A stretch of DNA of 64,000 bases from Crateriforma conspicua (GCF_007752935.1 NZ_CP036319.1:1426001-1490000); one strand, 5' to 3'; numbered from the stretch's first letter, positions 28,171-37,209 are shown. Numbers and translations are program-made. Notes: generated from the letters alone by a model not told the origin.

Positions 28171-29247
28171 ATGTCGAATCAACTCGTTCAACGCTCGCCA
28201 TTGCTGCCTGATCGCCACGCGACTCCCGATTTCTTCGTCGTGGATGTGTTTGACGCTGCGACGTTGAAAGGGGACATGGCGGCGATGGAGCACCCGATTT
28301 TCTCGCTGTCGACGAAGCCCGACCACCGTGTCCGCCGCTATGAGAATGGCGATAAATTCATTGAAATCAAACCATCCGCCGACGGGTTGGCAACGGTTCA
28401 TGATCGAGCCGTCATCATCTATTGCATCTCGCACTTGGTATCGGCGATCAACGAGGGTAGGGAGGTCTCGCAGACCATCCGCTTCCGTGCCCACGATCTG
28501 CTGAAAGCAACGAACCGCATGACCAACGGTCAAGGTTACGATGCGTTGAAGGCAGCGTTGGAGAGATTGTCGGGCACACGTATCAGCACCAACATTGTTT
28601 CCGGTGGACGGGAAGAATTCGAGACCTTCGGTATCATCGAACGGGCGAAGGTGGTTCGCGAAACACGGGATGGCCGGATGCAGGAGATTGAGATCAAACT
28701 GTCCGACTGGGTGTTCAGTGCAATTGAGGCAAGGGAAGTACTGACGCTGCACCGAGACTACTTCCGCCTGCGGAAGCCGATCGAGCGACGGCTGTACGAG
28801 CTTGCCCGCAAGCACTGCGGACGCAAAAACGAATGGCGGATTTCGTTGCAGCTACTCAAGGCAAAGACCGGCTCCGGCTCGACACTTCGAGAATTCAAGC
28901 GGTTAGTGAAACGTGTGGTCGAAGACGACACCAGGACGGATCACATGCCCGATTACCGCGTTCGGCTGGACGAGCGGGGAGGGGGGGGGTCCGACATCGT
29001 GATCTTTGAGAACCGGGGCTGCATTCCGGCGATCGAGGACGGAAGCTTCGAAGTGCCGCCGCTACGGCCCGACACATATCATGAAGCCCGCTTGGCTGCC
29101 CCAGGTTTCGATATCTACGAGCTTGAGCGCCAGTGGCGGTCATGGCTGGACATGTCCGGAGCCGAACCACCGCGACGGCCCGATGCGGCATTCGTTGGTT
29201 TCTGCCGAAAATGGCTAGCGAATCGAGGTGCGAACACAAGAGGCTGA
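28171..29247 (+). CDS. repA: RepA-type replication initiator
   Basis: 358 residues. The N-terminal SPLLPDRHATPDFFVVDVFD, then MEHPIFSLSTKPDHRVRRYE, then the winged-helix part RPIERRLYELARKHCG-like (seen as KPIERRLYELARKHCG) match the replication initiator protein A family. It should bind the iterons just upstream and recruit the host replisome. A tract of nine G at 28981-28989 encodes Gly-Gly-Gly in the C-terminal part. It lies on the opposite strand to the resolvase operon. Confidence 0.85.
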   Translation: MSNQLVQRSPLLPDRHATPDFFVVDVFDAATLKGDMAAMEHPIFSLSTKPDHRVRRYENGDKFIEIKPSADGLATVHDRAVIIYCISHLVSAINEGREVSQTIRFRAHDLLKATNRMTNGQGYDALKAALERLSGTRISTNIVSGGREEFETFGIIERAKVVRETRDGRMQEIEIKLSDWVFSAIEAREVLTLHRDYFRLRKPIERRLYELARKHCGRKNEWRISLQLLKAKTGSGSTLREFKRLVKRVVEDDTRTDHMPDYRVRLDERGGGGSDIVIFENRGCIPAIEDGSFEVPPLRPDTYHEARLAAPGFDIYELERQWRSWLDMSGAEPPRRPDAAFVGFCRKWLANRGANTRG

Positions 29248-29344
29248 GTAACCAAGGTCCACTGGAGCTTTGACTTCGAAACAGGGGGACTTTAGCCTAT
29301 GCCGGGATACAACGTCGTCAAGTTGATTTGGTGGAAACCGAAAA

Positions 29345-30364
29345 ATGACGAATCGCCGAGAAATTTTGAAGTACTTCGGAACGGCAGCAGCGAAATCGGT
29401 TAGCGGACTACCGGAACCAGATCAGTCGCTACGCACCGGCCAACAACTCGGCCGATTGATGAGAAGAATTCAGCACGGGAAACGCGGCTTTCTCACGAGT
29501 GAAATGCCATTCAGAAGCTCAGGCTCAGGCCGTCTCAAACTAGTACAAAGCCAGATCGATATGGGCGGTACTCCCAGCCGCTTGGTCTTTGTCGCGACTG
29601 ATCGAGAGCTTCGGAACAACACGCGTCTTCACCGTTCGGTTTGTAAAACCATAGATGGGCTGATTGAGACGAAGCTCCCTCCTAAACAGCGTGTCGCGCT
29701 CGTCAATTTTTTGGTGGCATTTGCAAATGATTCCGACGACGGGGGATTTCAGTTTCCAATCGAAATTTCGGTCGCAGACTTTGCTTTCTCCTGGTTGGCT
29801 CTGGCCACGAAGTGTTATTTCGGTACGGATCGCTTTGACGACCTTCGCCCATCGCCGTTGGAACGATCGATGGATGGGAAAGTCAGCATGCGAATGTCGC
29901 TCTCAAATCCTCGACATCGGATGCGGCTCAATATGCGAGATTGGGGAATCGCTTCCGAGCAAGGCCTGAACTTCGGAGGGAATGAACGTCTCCAGCTCAA
30001 GGAGTCGGCTCGACTGTCAACCGGGATCAACATTGGAAACGCCAGCTCGTTGGAGTGTCGCCTTCGTCTATTTGAAGTTGAGCGTGAGTTCGAGTTGGCC
30101 CGTGACAAGTGGGTCTCCGGCACCATCGCCGGCGAGCCCGTGCACTTTGGAACAAGGGAAATTCGGGTTCGGTTGGTGCGTTACACCGGATATCGCCTGT
30201 GGAGCGGTAGAGTGTACATTCAGGCGCGCCGCGGCGAGCTATGCCTTCGGCAGGGCGACGGAGCTTTGTATCAAATTATTTCGCGTGAATCTGATCTGAA
30301 CACCTACGCTGCAACTACCCCCGGCGTACTCGGATTTATCGACGATCTTCAAGATCTAGTGTAG
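29345..30364 (+). CDS. Unknown protein, 339 residues (first of a pair)
   Basis: ATG 29345. The start (MTNRREILKYFGTAAA) superficially resembles a Tat signal, but the following stretch is weakly hydrophobic and Pro-interrupted. The body is basic and mostly beta/alpha mixed: FPIEISVADFAFSWLAL in the middle, then repeated short strands (VRLVRYTGYRLWSGRVYIQ). No family or catalytic motif recognised. The next gene begins with TTG only 5 bp after the stop, so they form one unit. Confidence 0.6.
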   Translation: MTNRREILKYFGTAAAKSVSGLPEPDQSLRTGQQLGRLMRRIQHGKRGFLTSEMPFRSSGSGRLKLVQSQIDMGGTPSRLVFVATDRELRNNTRLHRSVCKTIDGLIETKLPPKQRVALVNFLVAFANDSDDGGFQFPIEISVADFAFSWLALATKCYFGTDRFDDLRPSPLERSMDGKVSMRMSLSNPRHRMRLNMRDWGIASEQGLNFGGNERLQLKESARLSTGINIGNASSLECRLRLFEVEREFELARDKWVSGTIAGEPVHFGTREIRVRLVRYTGYRLWSGRVYIQARRGELCLRQGDGALYQIISRESDLNTYAATTPGVLGFIDDLQDLV

Positions 30365-30369
30365 TTACA

Positions 30370-31410
30370 TTGGCAGTACGAGTTCCCAAGTCGCGCGAGC
30401 AGCAAGCCACGCCAGACGTTTCCTATTTTTCATGGGAGAGCAAGGGGGGTGGCCGGCTCAAAAGTTCCGGTGCTGACGTACTCAGTTCGGTTCAATTGGC
30501 AATTCAGACCTATCTCGCGGACTTACAGCTGCCAGACGGCCGATTTGCGGTCATCAATCCATCCTTCAGGTTGGACACACCGAAACTGGTAGCGAACCAC
30601 CCTCTCCAGGGAGCTATCCAACAGTCCATTGCAGATCGGGAGATCGCGTGGGCTGATGACGACGGAGTCCATGGAATTGTTTGGGGATCTGTTGACGACG
30701 ACCTGACGAAGAACGCAATGCGTCTAGCCGATGGCATCGCAAGTGGTAGTCGTCAATTGGAATCTTTCCAACAACCACCACTAGAACCGTCGGGAATTTG
30801 GCAACCAACATCAGATAAGCAAGGCGATTCACTACTCGATCAGGCTTCGTTAGAAGGAGGCGATGAAGCAATAGTAAACGAGAATTCTGTTGCGCAATGC
30901 CGAGTCCGATGGCAAGGTAGCTTCGAACAAGTCGCCAGGGAGGTCGGCAACCGATTGACGAGTAAAAGTCTTATTCCACATGCTATTGCGGAGACCTTCC
31001 GCTGTGCCGCCGACGAAGAAATTCTTGAGGCGATGCAATTGCTCGACTCAAGTCAGCGGGATCGCATTTACAAAAGTGTCCACCAAGCCCAAGTCAAAGA
31101 ATTCACGAAGATCATCTTTGGCCGTTCAAAACCAAAACCGTCACTCCTTCGAAAGTGGCTCCACAAAAACGCTGGAACGCAGTTTGGCGACGAGTCGAAA
31201 CCGGCGATCGCAAAAGCCATCAGCTTTTTTAGGGGCGAATTCGATGTTGCGCTTCGATATGTCGGTGATGATCGACTAGATCGCCCGAAGTGCACGCTGA
31301 CTACCCAAACCCGAGCACGCCGCGGAACTCGATTTGTAGTTCGGTCCAGCGGGGAATCCCAGGTAGCGCTGGCTTACCGGAAAGCCTTCCCGCAACTCAC
31401 GATCGACTGA
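30370..31410 (+). CDS. Unknown protein, 346 residues (second of a pair)
   Basis: Starts with TTG 5 bp after the previous stop; no better start is near. An N-terminal part (SYFSWESKGGGRLKSSGADV) is followed by an acidic linker at about 130-175 and a C-terminal helical, basic region (IFGRSKPKPSLLRKWLHKN, GTRFVVRSSGESQVALAY). No family recognised. The two-gene unit sits between the replication and transfer modules, where plasmid accessory or defence genes are common; its role is unknown. Confidence 0.6.
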   Translation: MAVRVPKSREQQATPDVSYFSWESKGGGRLKSSGADVLSSVQLAIQTYLADLQLPDGRFAVINPSFRLDTPKLVANHPLQGAIQQSIADREIAWADDDGVHGIVWGSVDDDLTKNAMRLADGIASGSRQLESFQQPPLEPSGIWQPTSDKQGDSLLDQASLEGGDEAIVNENSVAQCRVRWQGSFEQVAREVGNRLTSKSLIPHAIAETFRCAADEEILEAMQLLDSSQRDRIYKSVHQAQVKEFTKIIFGRSKPKPSLLRKWLHKNAGTQFGDESKPAIAKAISFFRGEFDVALRYVGDDRLDRPKCTLTTQTRARRGTRFVVRSSGESQVALAYRKAFPQLTID

Positions 31411-31536
31411 AAGTCTCGCTTTAGGACTTTACTTTCGGTGCATGCCGGAGATTATTACCAACGCATGGGCCACTAGTGGCCCATGCCGGTCCGCGTCCCG
31501 ATTGTCGCGGTACATCTCACTTTTTGGATCGATTAA

Positions 31537-31704
31537 ATGCAATCGCTTCTGTTGGCGGCTCAGACCGCCCAAAACGATGACGCAGGCGGCTTCATCGCGT
31601 TTCTCGTCCTGCTCGGATTCTTGTACGCCATTTACAAGGCGATGACCAAAAAGTCCGTCTACGACATTCAGTCGACGACTCGCGGAACGATTCGCAAGCG
31701 ATAG
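31537..31704 (+). CDS. Small single-pass membrane protein (55 residues)
   Basis: ATG 31537 to TAG 31702-31704. One membrane helix (FIAFLVLLGFLYAIYKAM) is followed by a basic tail ending TRGTIRKR. It is the first of a run of membrane genes leading to the coupling protein, so a role in the transfer channel is possible. Confidence 0.55.
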   Translation: MQSLLLAAQTAQNDDAGGFIAFLVLLGFLYAIYKAMTKKSVYDIQSTTRGTIRKR

Positions 31705-31790
31705 ATGCAGGTCTCTCATTGACTCGTTGGTAGCCGATAGGAAGTCGGCCGCCAACTTTCTCACCTACAGTTCAAACCCCGGGTCGAAGC

Positions 31791-32006
31791 ATGAGAGTCA
31801 GAACACGCCATCTTCCATCGCGAACGCGCTTGGAAACCAATTGGCGAGATGTCGCCCTGGCAGCCCTACTCTTCGCAGCACTCCTACTAAACGCCGCTTT
31901 GATCAGCGCAATCACGCTGTTTCTGATCATCGTCGACTTGCTGCTTTGGTGGCTTGTTTGCCCTCGCGGGCTGCGTATTCCCGAGCATCGGACCTGGCAG
32001 TGCTGA
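31791..32006 (+). CDS. Small membrane protein (71 residues)
   Basis: A basic N-terminus is followed by a long hydrophobic stretch (VALAALLFAALLLNAALISA and beyond) forming about two helices. No family recognised. Part of the same run of membrane genes. Confidence 0.5.
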   Translation: MRVRTRHLPSRTRLETNWRDVALAALLFAALLLNAALISAITLFLIIVDLLLWWLVCPRGLRIPEHRTWQC

Positions 32007-32049
32007 TCGCGCGTGCCAACCAATCCACTCAAACCTCAACAGGTGCCCC

Positions 32050-32796
32050 ATGCCCAACCCATATGAAATGATGCGTCAAGGAATGTCGCACGACGATGTG
32101 CTGCAGGCAGCAGCAAATTTAAGCGATTTTGATCGTGATAATTTTGCGGCGTCCGTCACAACACCGCAACTGCCGATCATCGGCGAGTACGTCTACACGG
32201 CTCTTCAAAGCCTGGGCGTGCAGCGTGTCTTGCTGGTGGGCGGCTTGCTGGAATTGTTCGCGGCGCCATCCGACGAGAAAAAGTCGCCCGAAATCTACGC
32301 GTCGATGCTTGAACGCCTCGGTATCAAAAAATCCAGGGCGTATGAGTTCCGCGCAGTTTGGCGACGCTTCGGCAAGAAGTTGATCAACGAGCCAAAGCAC
32401 GCTCAGCATTTCATCGCCTCCGCACTGGTGATGTTGTCGCGTGACTCCTGCCCGGAACAGGCAGTCGACGAAGCCATCAAGATTACCGAGCAGGGCGAGA
32501 CCGTTGATATCGCTGCAGCAAAGCGATTGATAGCAAAGCACACGAAAAAGTCGCCGAAGTTAACGCCCGAGGATGATCTGTCAGGCGGAAAAAAAAGCGG
32601 CTCGACGCCTCGAGTCCGCAACGCCGCGAGATCGGCTTGGCAATTCACGGGTCGCGTGATTTCGATCGCCTTGAAGCCCAACAGCCGCGAGGACCGACAG
32701 GCGATCATCCGTGACCTTCGCGAGGCCATTGAATCGCTAGAACGATCCGCGCTGGTCGACGCACGGATTGCCAAGCACTACGGCAGGGGAGCGTAA
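32050..32796 (+). CDS. Hypothetical protein, 248 residues
   Basis: ATG 32050. A soluble helical protein. The N-terminus (NPYEMMRQGMSHDDVLQAA) and a central helical region (SRAYEFRAVWRRFGKKLINE) are followed by a basic linker and a C-terminal helix. No family recognised. Ends 4 bp before a GTG-started membrane gene, so probably cotranscribed. Confidence 0.6.
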   Translation: MPNPYEMMRQGMSHDDVLQAAANLSDFDRDNFAASVTTPQLPIIGEYVYTALQSLGVQRVLLVGGLLELFAAPSDEKKSPEIYASMLERLGIKKSRAYEFRAVWRRFGKKLINEPKHAQHFIASALVMLSRDSCPEQAVDEAIKITEQGETVDIAAAKRLIAKHTKKSPKLTPEDDLSGGKKSGSTPRVRNAARSAWQFTGRVISIALKPNSREDRQAIIRDLREAIESLERSALVDARIAKHYGRGA

Positions 32797-32800
32797 TCCT

Positions 32801-33409
32801 GTGTTTGAACAACTGGGAACGTTCGATCCGGTCTTTCCGGACGTGCCGGAAGACACCACGACGGTTCCGCCACGCACCCTGCCACTCAAACGCCGCAAAA
32901 CGCTTCGCGAATGCTGCGTGTTTATCTTCGCCAACCTGATCATCATGCCTATCGTCGGGCTGATCTACGCATCAGTCATCGCTGAGGGCCTACGGCGACT
33001 GATGCCGATATTCCAGCTTCGTATTTACAAGTTGCCTGTGCCTGGTCTCGGGATTGCGAGGGACTATGACGGCTGGGATCGACTCGACTTGGCAATCGTC
33101 ATGTCGTTGTTGCTCTTTGCTGTCGTAACTTGGCTGTGGATGAAGGTGTTCATCGAACTCCAAGGTTTCGGGACGATCGCGGACACGCGACACACTCACC
33201 CGATCGTGTTCTTTCTGTTGGCGGGAATCGCGACGGTCATCATCTGTGGCGATGCGTTGATCTTCTACGTCGGACTGTCCGCCCAGTCAGCAAGTGGTTG
33301 GACAGAAACACCCGCGTACGTTGCGCCCGCTGCCACCACCTTGTACTCGTGTGGACTTGCAGTTCTGGGCTGGTGGCACGCCGACTTCAAAACTTCAAGT
33401 TTGGTTTAG
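32801..33409 (+). CDS. Multi-pass membrane protein
   Basis: 202 residues starting at GTG 32801, four bases after the previous stop. Four predicted helices (FIFANLIIMPIVGLIYASV; LAIVMSLLLFAVVTWLWM; HPIVFFLLAGIATVIIC; LYSCGLAVLGWW). No conserved domain recognised. It sits immediately before a vWA-like lipoprotein and the coupling protein. Confidence 0.6.
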   Translation: MFEQLGTFDPVFPDVPEDTTTVPPRTLPLKRRKTLRECCVFIFANLIIMPIVGLIYASVIAEGLRRLMPIFQLRIYKLPVPGLGIARDYDGWDRLDLAIVMSLLLFAVVTWLWMKVFIELQGFGTIADTRHTHPIVFFLLAGIATVIICGDALIFYVGLSAQSASGWTETPAYVAPAATTLYSCGLAVLGWWHADFKTSSLV

Positions 33410-33420
33410 GAGGGAACACG

Positions 33421-34119
33421 ATGCAGAAGCAATCTATATGTTTCATCGTCGTGACTGCTGCTGTAGCAATGGTCGGGTGCGTGAAAGCTGTTCGCACATC
33501 GGAGCGGCCGGCGTTCGAGCGACAGGAACTTGACGGATGCATGGCGATCCTGATCGATATGTCGGGTTCGTTCGCGGATGCTTGGGAGGAACGAGCGTAC
33601 GAACTGTTCATCGAACTCTCCGAAAGCTATTTCACTGAGGCGATGGGAACAAACAATCGCTTGGTCATTTCACAACTTAGCGGCAACGATCGAGTTGTTG
33701 TATTCGAAGGCGCGCCCGTCGATCTGACAAGGCAGTTTCGATCGCCCGAAGAACTGAATCAGTTCTTGAAGAAGAAATCGGACCCGAGCCGTTCCCGCGT
33801 GTACGCGTCGGTGTCCGAGACGCTCGACTACCTTTCCAGCATGGACGGTGTCACCGAACGAACGCGACTGATGACCGTCGTCATGAGCGATTTGAGGGAT
33901 TCGGAATCCGATCAAGAGAAACGAAACCGCATCGGCCAGGAGATGGTCGAGTCGATGAATGACTACCGGAATAGGGGAGGGGCTTTGGCTTTGTACTTCG
34001 TCGCGTCGGATGAGGTACCGCGTTGGAAGGACATTCTCGACCGAGCAGGGTTTTTGGAATCCCAGTACGTGATCCAAAACGAACTGACGCGTCGACCTCA
34101 ACTTCCGCGGTTCGATTGA
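33421..34119 (+). CDS. vWA-like lipoprotein
   Basis: 232 residues from ATG 33421. The signal peptide ends in a lipobox (AVAMVGC), so the protein should be lipid-anchored. The domain following has a MIDAS-type DMSGSF near residue 44 and LMTVVMSDLRDS later, as in von Willebrand factor A domains that bind metal and a ligand. It shares one base with the start of the coupling protein gene, so it is coupled to it. A surface or envelope protein involved in transfer is inference. Confidence 0.7.
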   Translation: MQKQSICFIVVTAAVAMVGCVKAVRTSERPAFERQELDGCMAILIDMSGSFADAWEERAYELFIELSESYFTEAMGTNNRLVISQLSGNDRVVVFEGAPVDLTRQFRSPEELNQFLKKKSDPSRSRVYASVSETLDYLSSMDGVTERTRLMTVVMSDLRDSESDQEKRNRIGQEMVESMNDYRNRGGALALYFVASDEVPRWKDILDRAGFLESQYVIQNELTRRPQLPRFD

Positions 34120-35711
34120 TGAAACGACCGAACAAGGAAACGAAGCGGGGGCGGGAACGAAAACGCCTTCACTTGCACGAAGACCTTCCACGCGGGCGGC
34201 ATGAATCGTTTGTTGGTGTCCCGCCTCATTCCCATTTTGAGTTGCCCGAGAACGTAGTCGCCACGGAGTCACTCCGTTTCAACGCCGACGGCAATCCGGA
34301 AGCGAAGCGATTTCTCGGTGTGATCGGTGGCGAGTGTGTTCCGGGGCCTCGCCTGCGTGACGGGCGTACAACCCGATATGTTGTGGGCGGCGCACCCATT
34401 GGTATCGGTGATGACAGGCACCTCATCACGATGGCGGGGAGTCGAGCGGGGAAGGGGCGACAAATTATCGTGCCCAACATCATTCTGGCACCGCGTGATG
34501 CCTCGATGCTGGTCATCGATCCGAAAGGACAAAACGCAAGCATTTCAGCCCGTTGGCGAGCCGATGGGATAGGTCAGAAAACTGGCGTGCTTGATCCCTT
34601 CGGAGTGTCGGGATGTCGTACGGAACCGTTTCGCTGCGTGTACAACGCGTTGGATTTGCTTACTCGATCCGATCGGCGAAGTTTTGTTCCAAATGCGAAG
34701 CTGATCGCGGATTCACTAATCGTATCGGGCGATTTCAAAGATCGACACTGGGATGAGACCGCGAAACAGGTGCTTGCTGGCATCTGCGCCTTAGTCGCGA
34801 CGCACGAACGGTATGCAGGTAACCGCAACCTCGTCACGGTTTGGCACCTGATCTCCGAGCTCGCCGCGCCCGATCCCAACGACCCGCATCGGTACTGGCT
34901 GGAAAAACAGATGCTCGCATCCGATGCGGCCGGCGGGATGATACGAAACGCCGCCCGCGGCTTCTACGACCGAACGGGCGGCGAGTTTTCGTCCGTGTTG
35001 TCTAATCTGCGAAAGCACACCGACTGGATCGGGATCGAATGCATGGCAGACTGCCTTGCAGGGGATTCCATCGATCTTCGCGATTTGAAGCGAGATTCGA
35101 TGGCACTCTACGTGTGCCTGCCCGCCATGCGAATGTCGGAATTGAGCGGATGGCTGAGACTGGTCGTTCAGATGACTTTGGCGGCACACGAAGATGAACC
35201 CGACCAACATGGACCGAACACACTTGCGATCCTGGACGAGTTCAATGTGCTGGGCAGTTTGAGCTCAATCGAGGTTGCAGCCGGACAGATCGCCGGCCTG
35301 GGACTGAATCTGTGGGCCATCATTCAAGATCTTCAGCAGTTGCAGTCAAAGTATCCGAAAAGCTGGGAGACTTTCATTGCCAATGCGGGAGTGCTTCAGG
35401 CGTTCGGCATCGCCGACTCCGCGTCGGCTGAGTACTTGGTTAAGAAACTCGGTCTGGCACCGACCCTGACCCGATCGACGAACTCGCCGTCTTTCGACCA
35501 GGCGTCGCAGCAGGCCGCGACGGGTGAAAACTGGTCGCTCGGCACGCATCCGCTGATGGACGCTGAGGAGGTCTGCCGATTCTTCGGCCGCGACGACCAT
35601 TTGCAGCGACAACTTATCCTGCGTCCCGGCATGCGGCCGATGATTTGTCAGCGTGTCTGTTACGACCAACACGAACTGTTTCGCGGCAAGTTCGATGAGG
35701 AATCGCGATGA
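34119..35711 (+). CDS. VirD4/TraG-type coupling protein
   Basis: 530 residues from ATG 34119. Walker A as GSRAGKGRQII, a VIDPKGQNA motif, and Walker B TLAILDEFNVLG. C-terminal parts match TraG/VirD4 (AIIQDLQQLQSKYPKSWETF). It lacks an obvious N-terminal membrane helix pair, which most VirD4 proteins have; the neighbouring membrane proteins may supply this. It should bring the relaxase-bound strand to a secretion channel. The next gene overlaps it by 4 bp. Confidence 0.85.
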   Translation: MKRPNKETKRGRERKRLHLHEDLPRGRHESFVGVPPHSHFELPENVVATESLRFNADGNPEAKRFLGVIGGECVPGPRLRDGRTTRYVVGGAPIGIGDDRHLITMAGSRAGKGRQIIVPNIILAPRDASMLVIDPKGQNASISARWRADGIGQKTGVLDPFGVSGCRTEPFRCVYNALDLLTRSDRRSFVPNAKLIADSLIVSGDFKDRHWDETAKQVLAGICALVATHERYAGNRNLVTVWHLISELAAPDPNDPHRYWLEKQMLASDAAGGMIRNAARGFYDRTGGEFSSVLSNLRKHTDWIGIECMADCLAGDSIDLRDLKRDSMALYVCLPAMRMSELSGWLRLVVQMTLAAHEDEPDQHGPNTLAILDEFNVLGSLSSIEVAAGQIAGLGLNLWAIIQDLQQLQSKYPKSWETFIANAGVLQAFGIADSASAEYLVKKLGLAPTLTRSTNSPSFDQASQQAATGENWSLGTHPLMDAEEVCRFFGRDDHLQRQLILRPGMRPMICQRVCYDQHELFRGKFDEESR

Positions 35712-36442
35712 TTGCTTACGTGTCTCCGGGATTGCCGAGCTTCCCCGTACTCCAATGGGACCCTGAGCGAAGGCTCGCCAAAGTGTCTATCCGTCATGCA
35801 AACTGGAGAAGTCACGAATGGGCATTCATGTGGTCCAAGCTAATCGCGATGCTGGTCTTACTGGTTGCGACGATCGCGGTTTGGAACAAAACCGTTGGCT
35901 ACGAATTGCTGGCTCGCATTGTCGTCACAGGCCTATTCCTTGCGATCTTCGGACGCCTGCTTGTGTTGTTTGTTCGTCGTTCACTTCAGGGGTTTCTTGC
36001 TCGTCGCTTCTTTCCCAGCCGCGGGACTTTTTGGTTCAGCAGAAAAGGAGTTGGGATCAAGTCGGACTTGTTCCCATCTGGGTTCGTCATCTGGCGTCGT
36101 TGGAAGGGACTGCCAGTGACAAGCCAGTTTTCGATTGCATCCGACCCGGGGGCAATCGAACGACGGCAAGAGGCAGCAAATCGAGAACCGTTCGATCGGA
36201 TGCATCTCGACACGGCTCGGATTCTTCGTCTGATCTTGTCGACGGAGACTCGCGCGACGGCGAACCAAGCAGGTCGCGTCCATCCCGTGCGAGCGATCCC
36301 GATCTGCGAGATCGACGAGCAGGTTGCGGAACGTGTGTGCATCGTGCTTTCGACCGCAGCAGCGTTGACCAGTGCCCTTGATGTTGATGCGTCGCGACAG
36401 CAACGGGCGATTGGAAGAGATATTGATCAAGCAGGGAGATGA
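35708..36442 (+). CDS. Membrane protein coupled to the coupling protein
   Basis: 244 residues, overlapping the coupling gene by 4 bp (ATGA). Two membrane helices near residues 40-90 (LIAMLVLLVATIAVW; IVVTGLFLAIFGRLLVLFV) and a basic cytoplasmic C-terminal domain with no recognised family. It may anchor the coupling protein, which lacks its own helices. Overlaps the following HTH gene by 4 bp. Confidence 0.6.
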   Translation: MIAYVSPGLPSFPVLQWDPERRLAKVSIRHANWRSHEWAFMWSKLIAMLVLLVATIAVWNKTVGYELLARIVVTGLFLAIFGRLLVLFVRRSLQGFLARRFFPSRGTFWFSRKGVGIKSDLFPSGFVIWRRWKGLPVTSQFSIASDPGAIERRQEAANREPFDRMHLDTARILRLILSTETRATANQAGRVHPVRAIPICEIDEQVAERVCIVLSTAAALTSALDVDASRQQRAIGRDIDQAGR

Positions 36443-36654
36443 GACACATGTTATTGACACCAAAGGAAGTGGCGGCGAGGTTGAGGATCAGCCTCAGCAA
36501 AGCCTACGCGCTCATCAGCCGAGGCGATCTGCCCTGCTACCAGATCGGTTCTTGCAAACGTGTCAGCGAGTCCGACCTCAACATGTTTCTAGAGCAAAAC
36601 CGGAAACAACTACCGAAGCTGCCGACAGGTGGTTTGCGCAAACGTCACTTCTGA
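36439..36654 (+). CDS. Excisionase-type helix-turn-helix protein
   Basis: 71 residues. MLLTPKEVAARLRISLSKAY, then ISRGDLPCYQIG and a short basic tail match the HTH_17/excisionase family of MerR-like fold. It could be the recombination directionality factor of element 1 or a regulator of the transfer operon. The end of the preceding gene overlaps its start by 4 bp. Confidence 0.75.
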   Translation: MRHMLLTPKEVAARLRISLSKAYALISRGDLPCYQIGSCKRVSESDLNMFLEQNRKQLPKLPTGGLRKRHF

Positions 36655-36663
36655 ACGGAAGGA

Positions 36664-37209
36664 TTGATTGTGACTGCTGCATTGGAAATCATGACTGCGG
36701 CAGGTATGTCCGCCGATGTGTTCATCTGGGCACTGGCGATCAGAATTGGTATCAATGATCGAATCAGATTCTCGTCTGTATGCCTGGTCATCACCGGCTG
36801 CACACTTGCGCTACTTACGACGGGCGTTGCCGTCGATACCATGTTCCCGCCTGCGCTTCAGTCAACAACGGCGGTTCTCGCATCAGCCGTACTTATCGGT
36901 ATCGGCTTGAAGGCCGCGACAGAAGCCGACCGCTCACATCGGCCACGCCACCGTCGTCTCGAGTCATGGGCAACAATCTGGCTGTTCGGCTTTGGCGCGG
37001 GCTTGGACGCTTTCGTCGTAGGATTGTCGAGATCTGGTTTGGGATTGGACTCCGCTTTGCTGTTTTTGGCCGTGGGCATTTCCACGATCGCTGCACTCGT
37101 TGCAGGAACGCGTTTGCGAGCCCGGCTGCTGGCCAACGTTGAAGCGGAATGCCAAGCGATCGGCGGACTAGCACTAGCAAGCCTCGGAGTGATCTCCCTT
37201 GTCCGTTGA
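36664..37209 (+). CDS. MntP/DUF204-like membrane protein
   Basis: About 180 residues; the start may be TTG 36664 or GTG 36670. Six hydrophobic segments form two similar halves. Each half carries a small-Asp motif in a helix (SADVFIWALAIRIG; GLDAFVVGLSRSGLG), as in MntP-type manganese exporters. A role in metal export is plausible. It lies 9 bp after the HTH gene and ends the operon. Confidence 0.5.
   Translation: MIVTAALEIMTAAGMSADVFIWALAIRIGINDRIRFSSVCLVITGCTLALLTTGVAVDTMFPPALQSTTAVLASAVLIGIGLKAATEADRSHRPRHRRLESWATIWLFGFGAGLDAFVVGLSRSGLGLDSALLFLAVGISTIAALVAGTRLRARLLANVEAECQAIGGLALASLGVISLVR

Noticed and set aside
27976-28815. 279-residue minus-strand open frame opposite the element 1 initiator
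   Set aside because: It is the shadow of the RepA gene and the iterons; the plus strand has the protein family match.
29345-29400. Tat signal peptide on the 339-residue unknown
   Set aside because: RREILK fits loosely, but the next residues are not hydrophobic enough and there is no Ala-X-Ala site.
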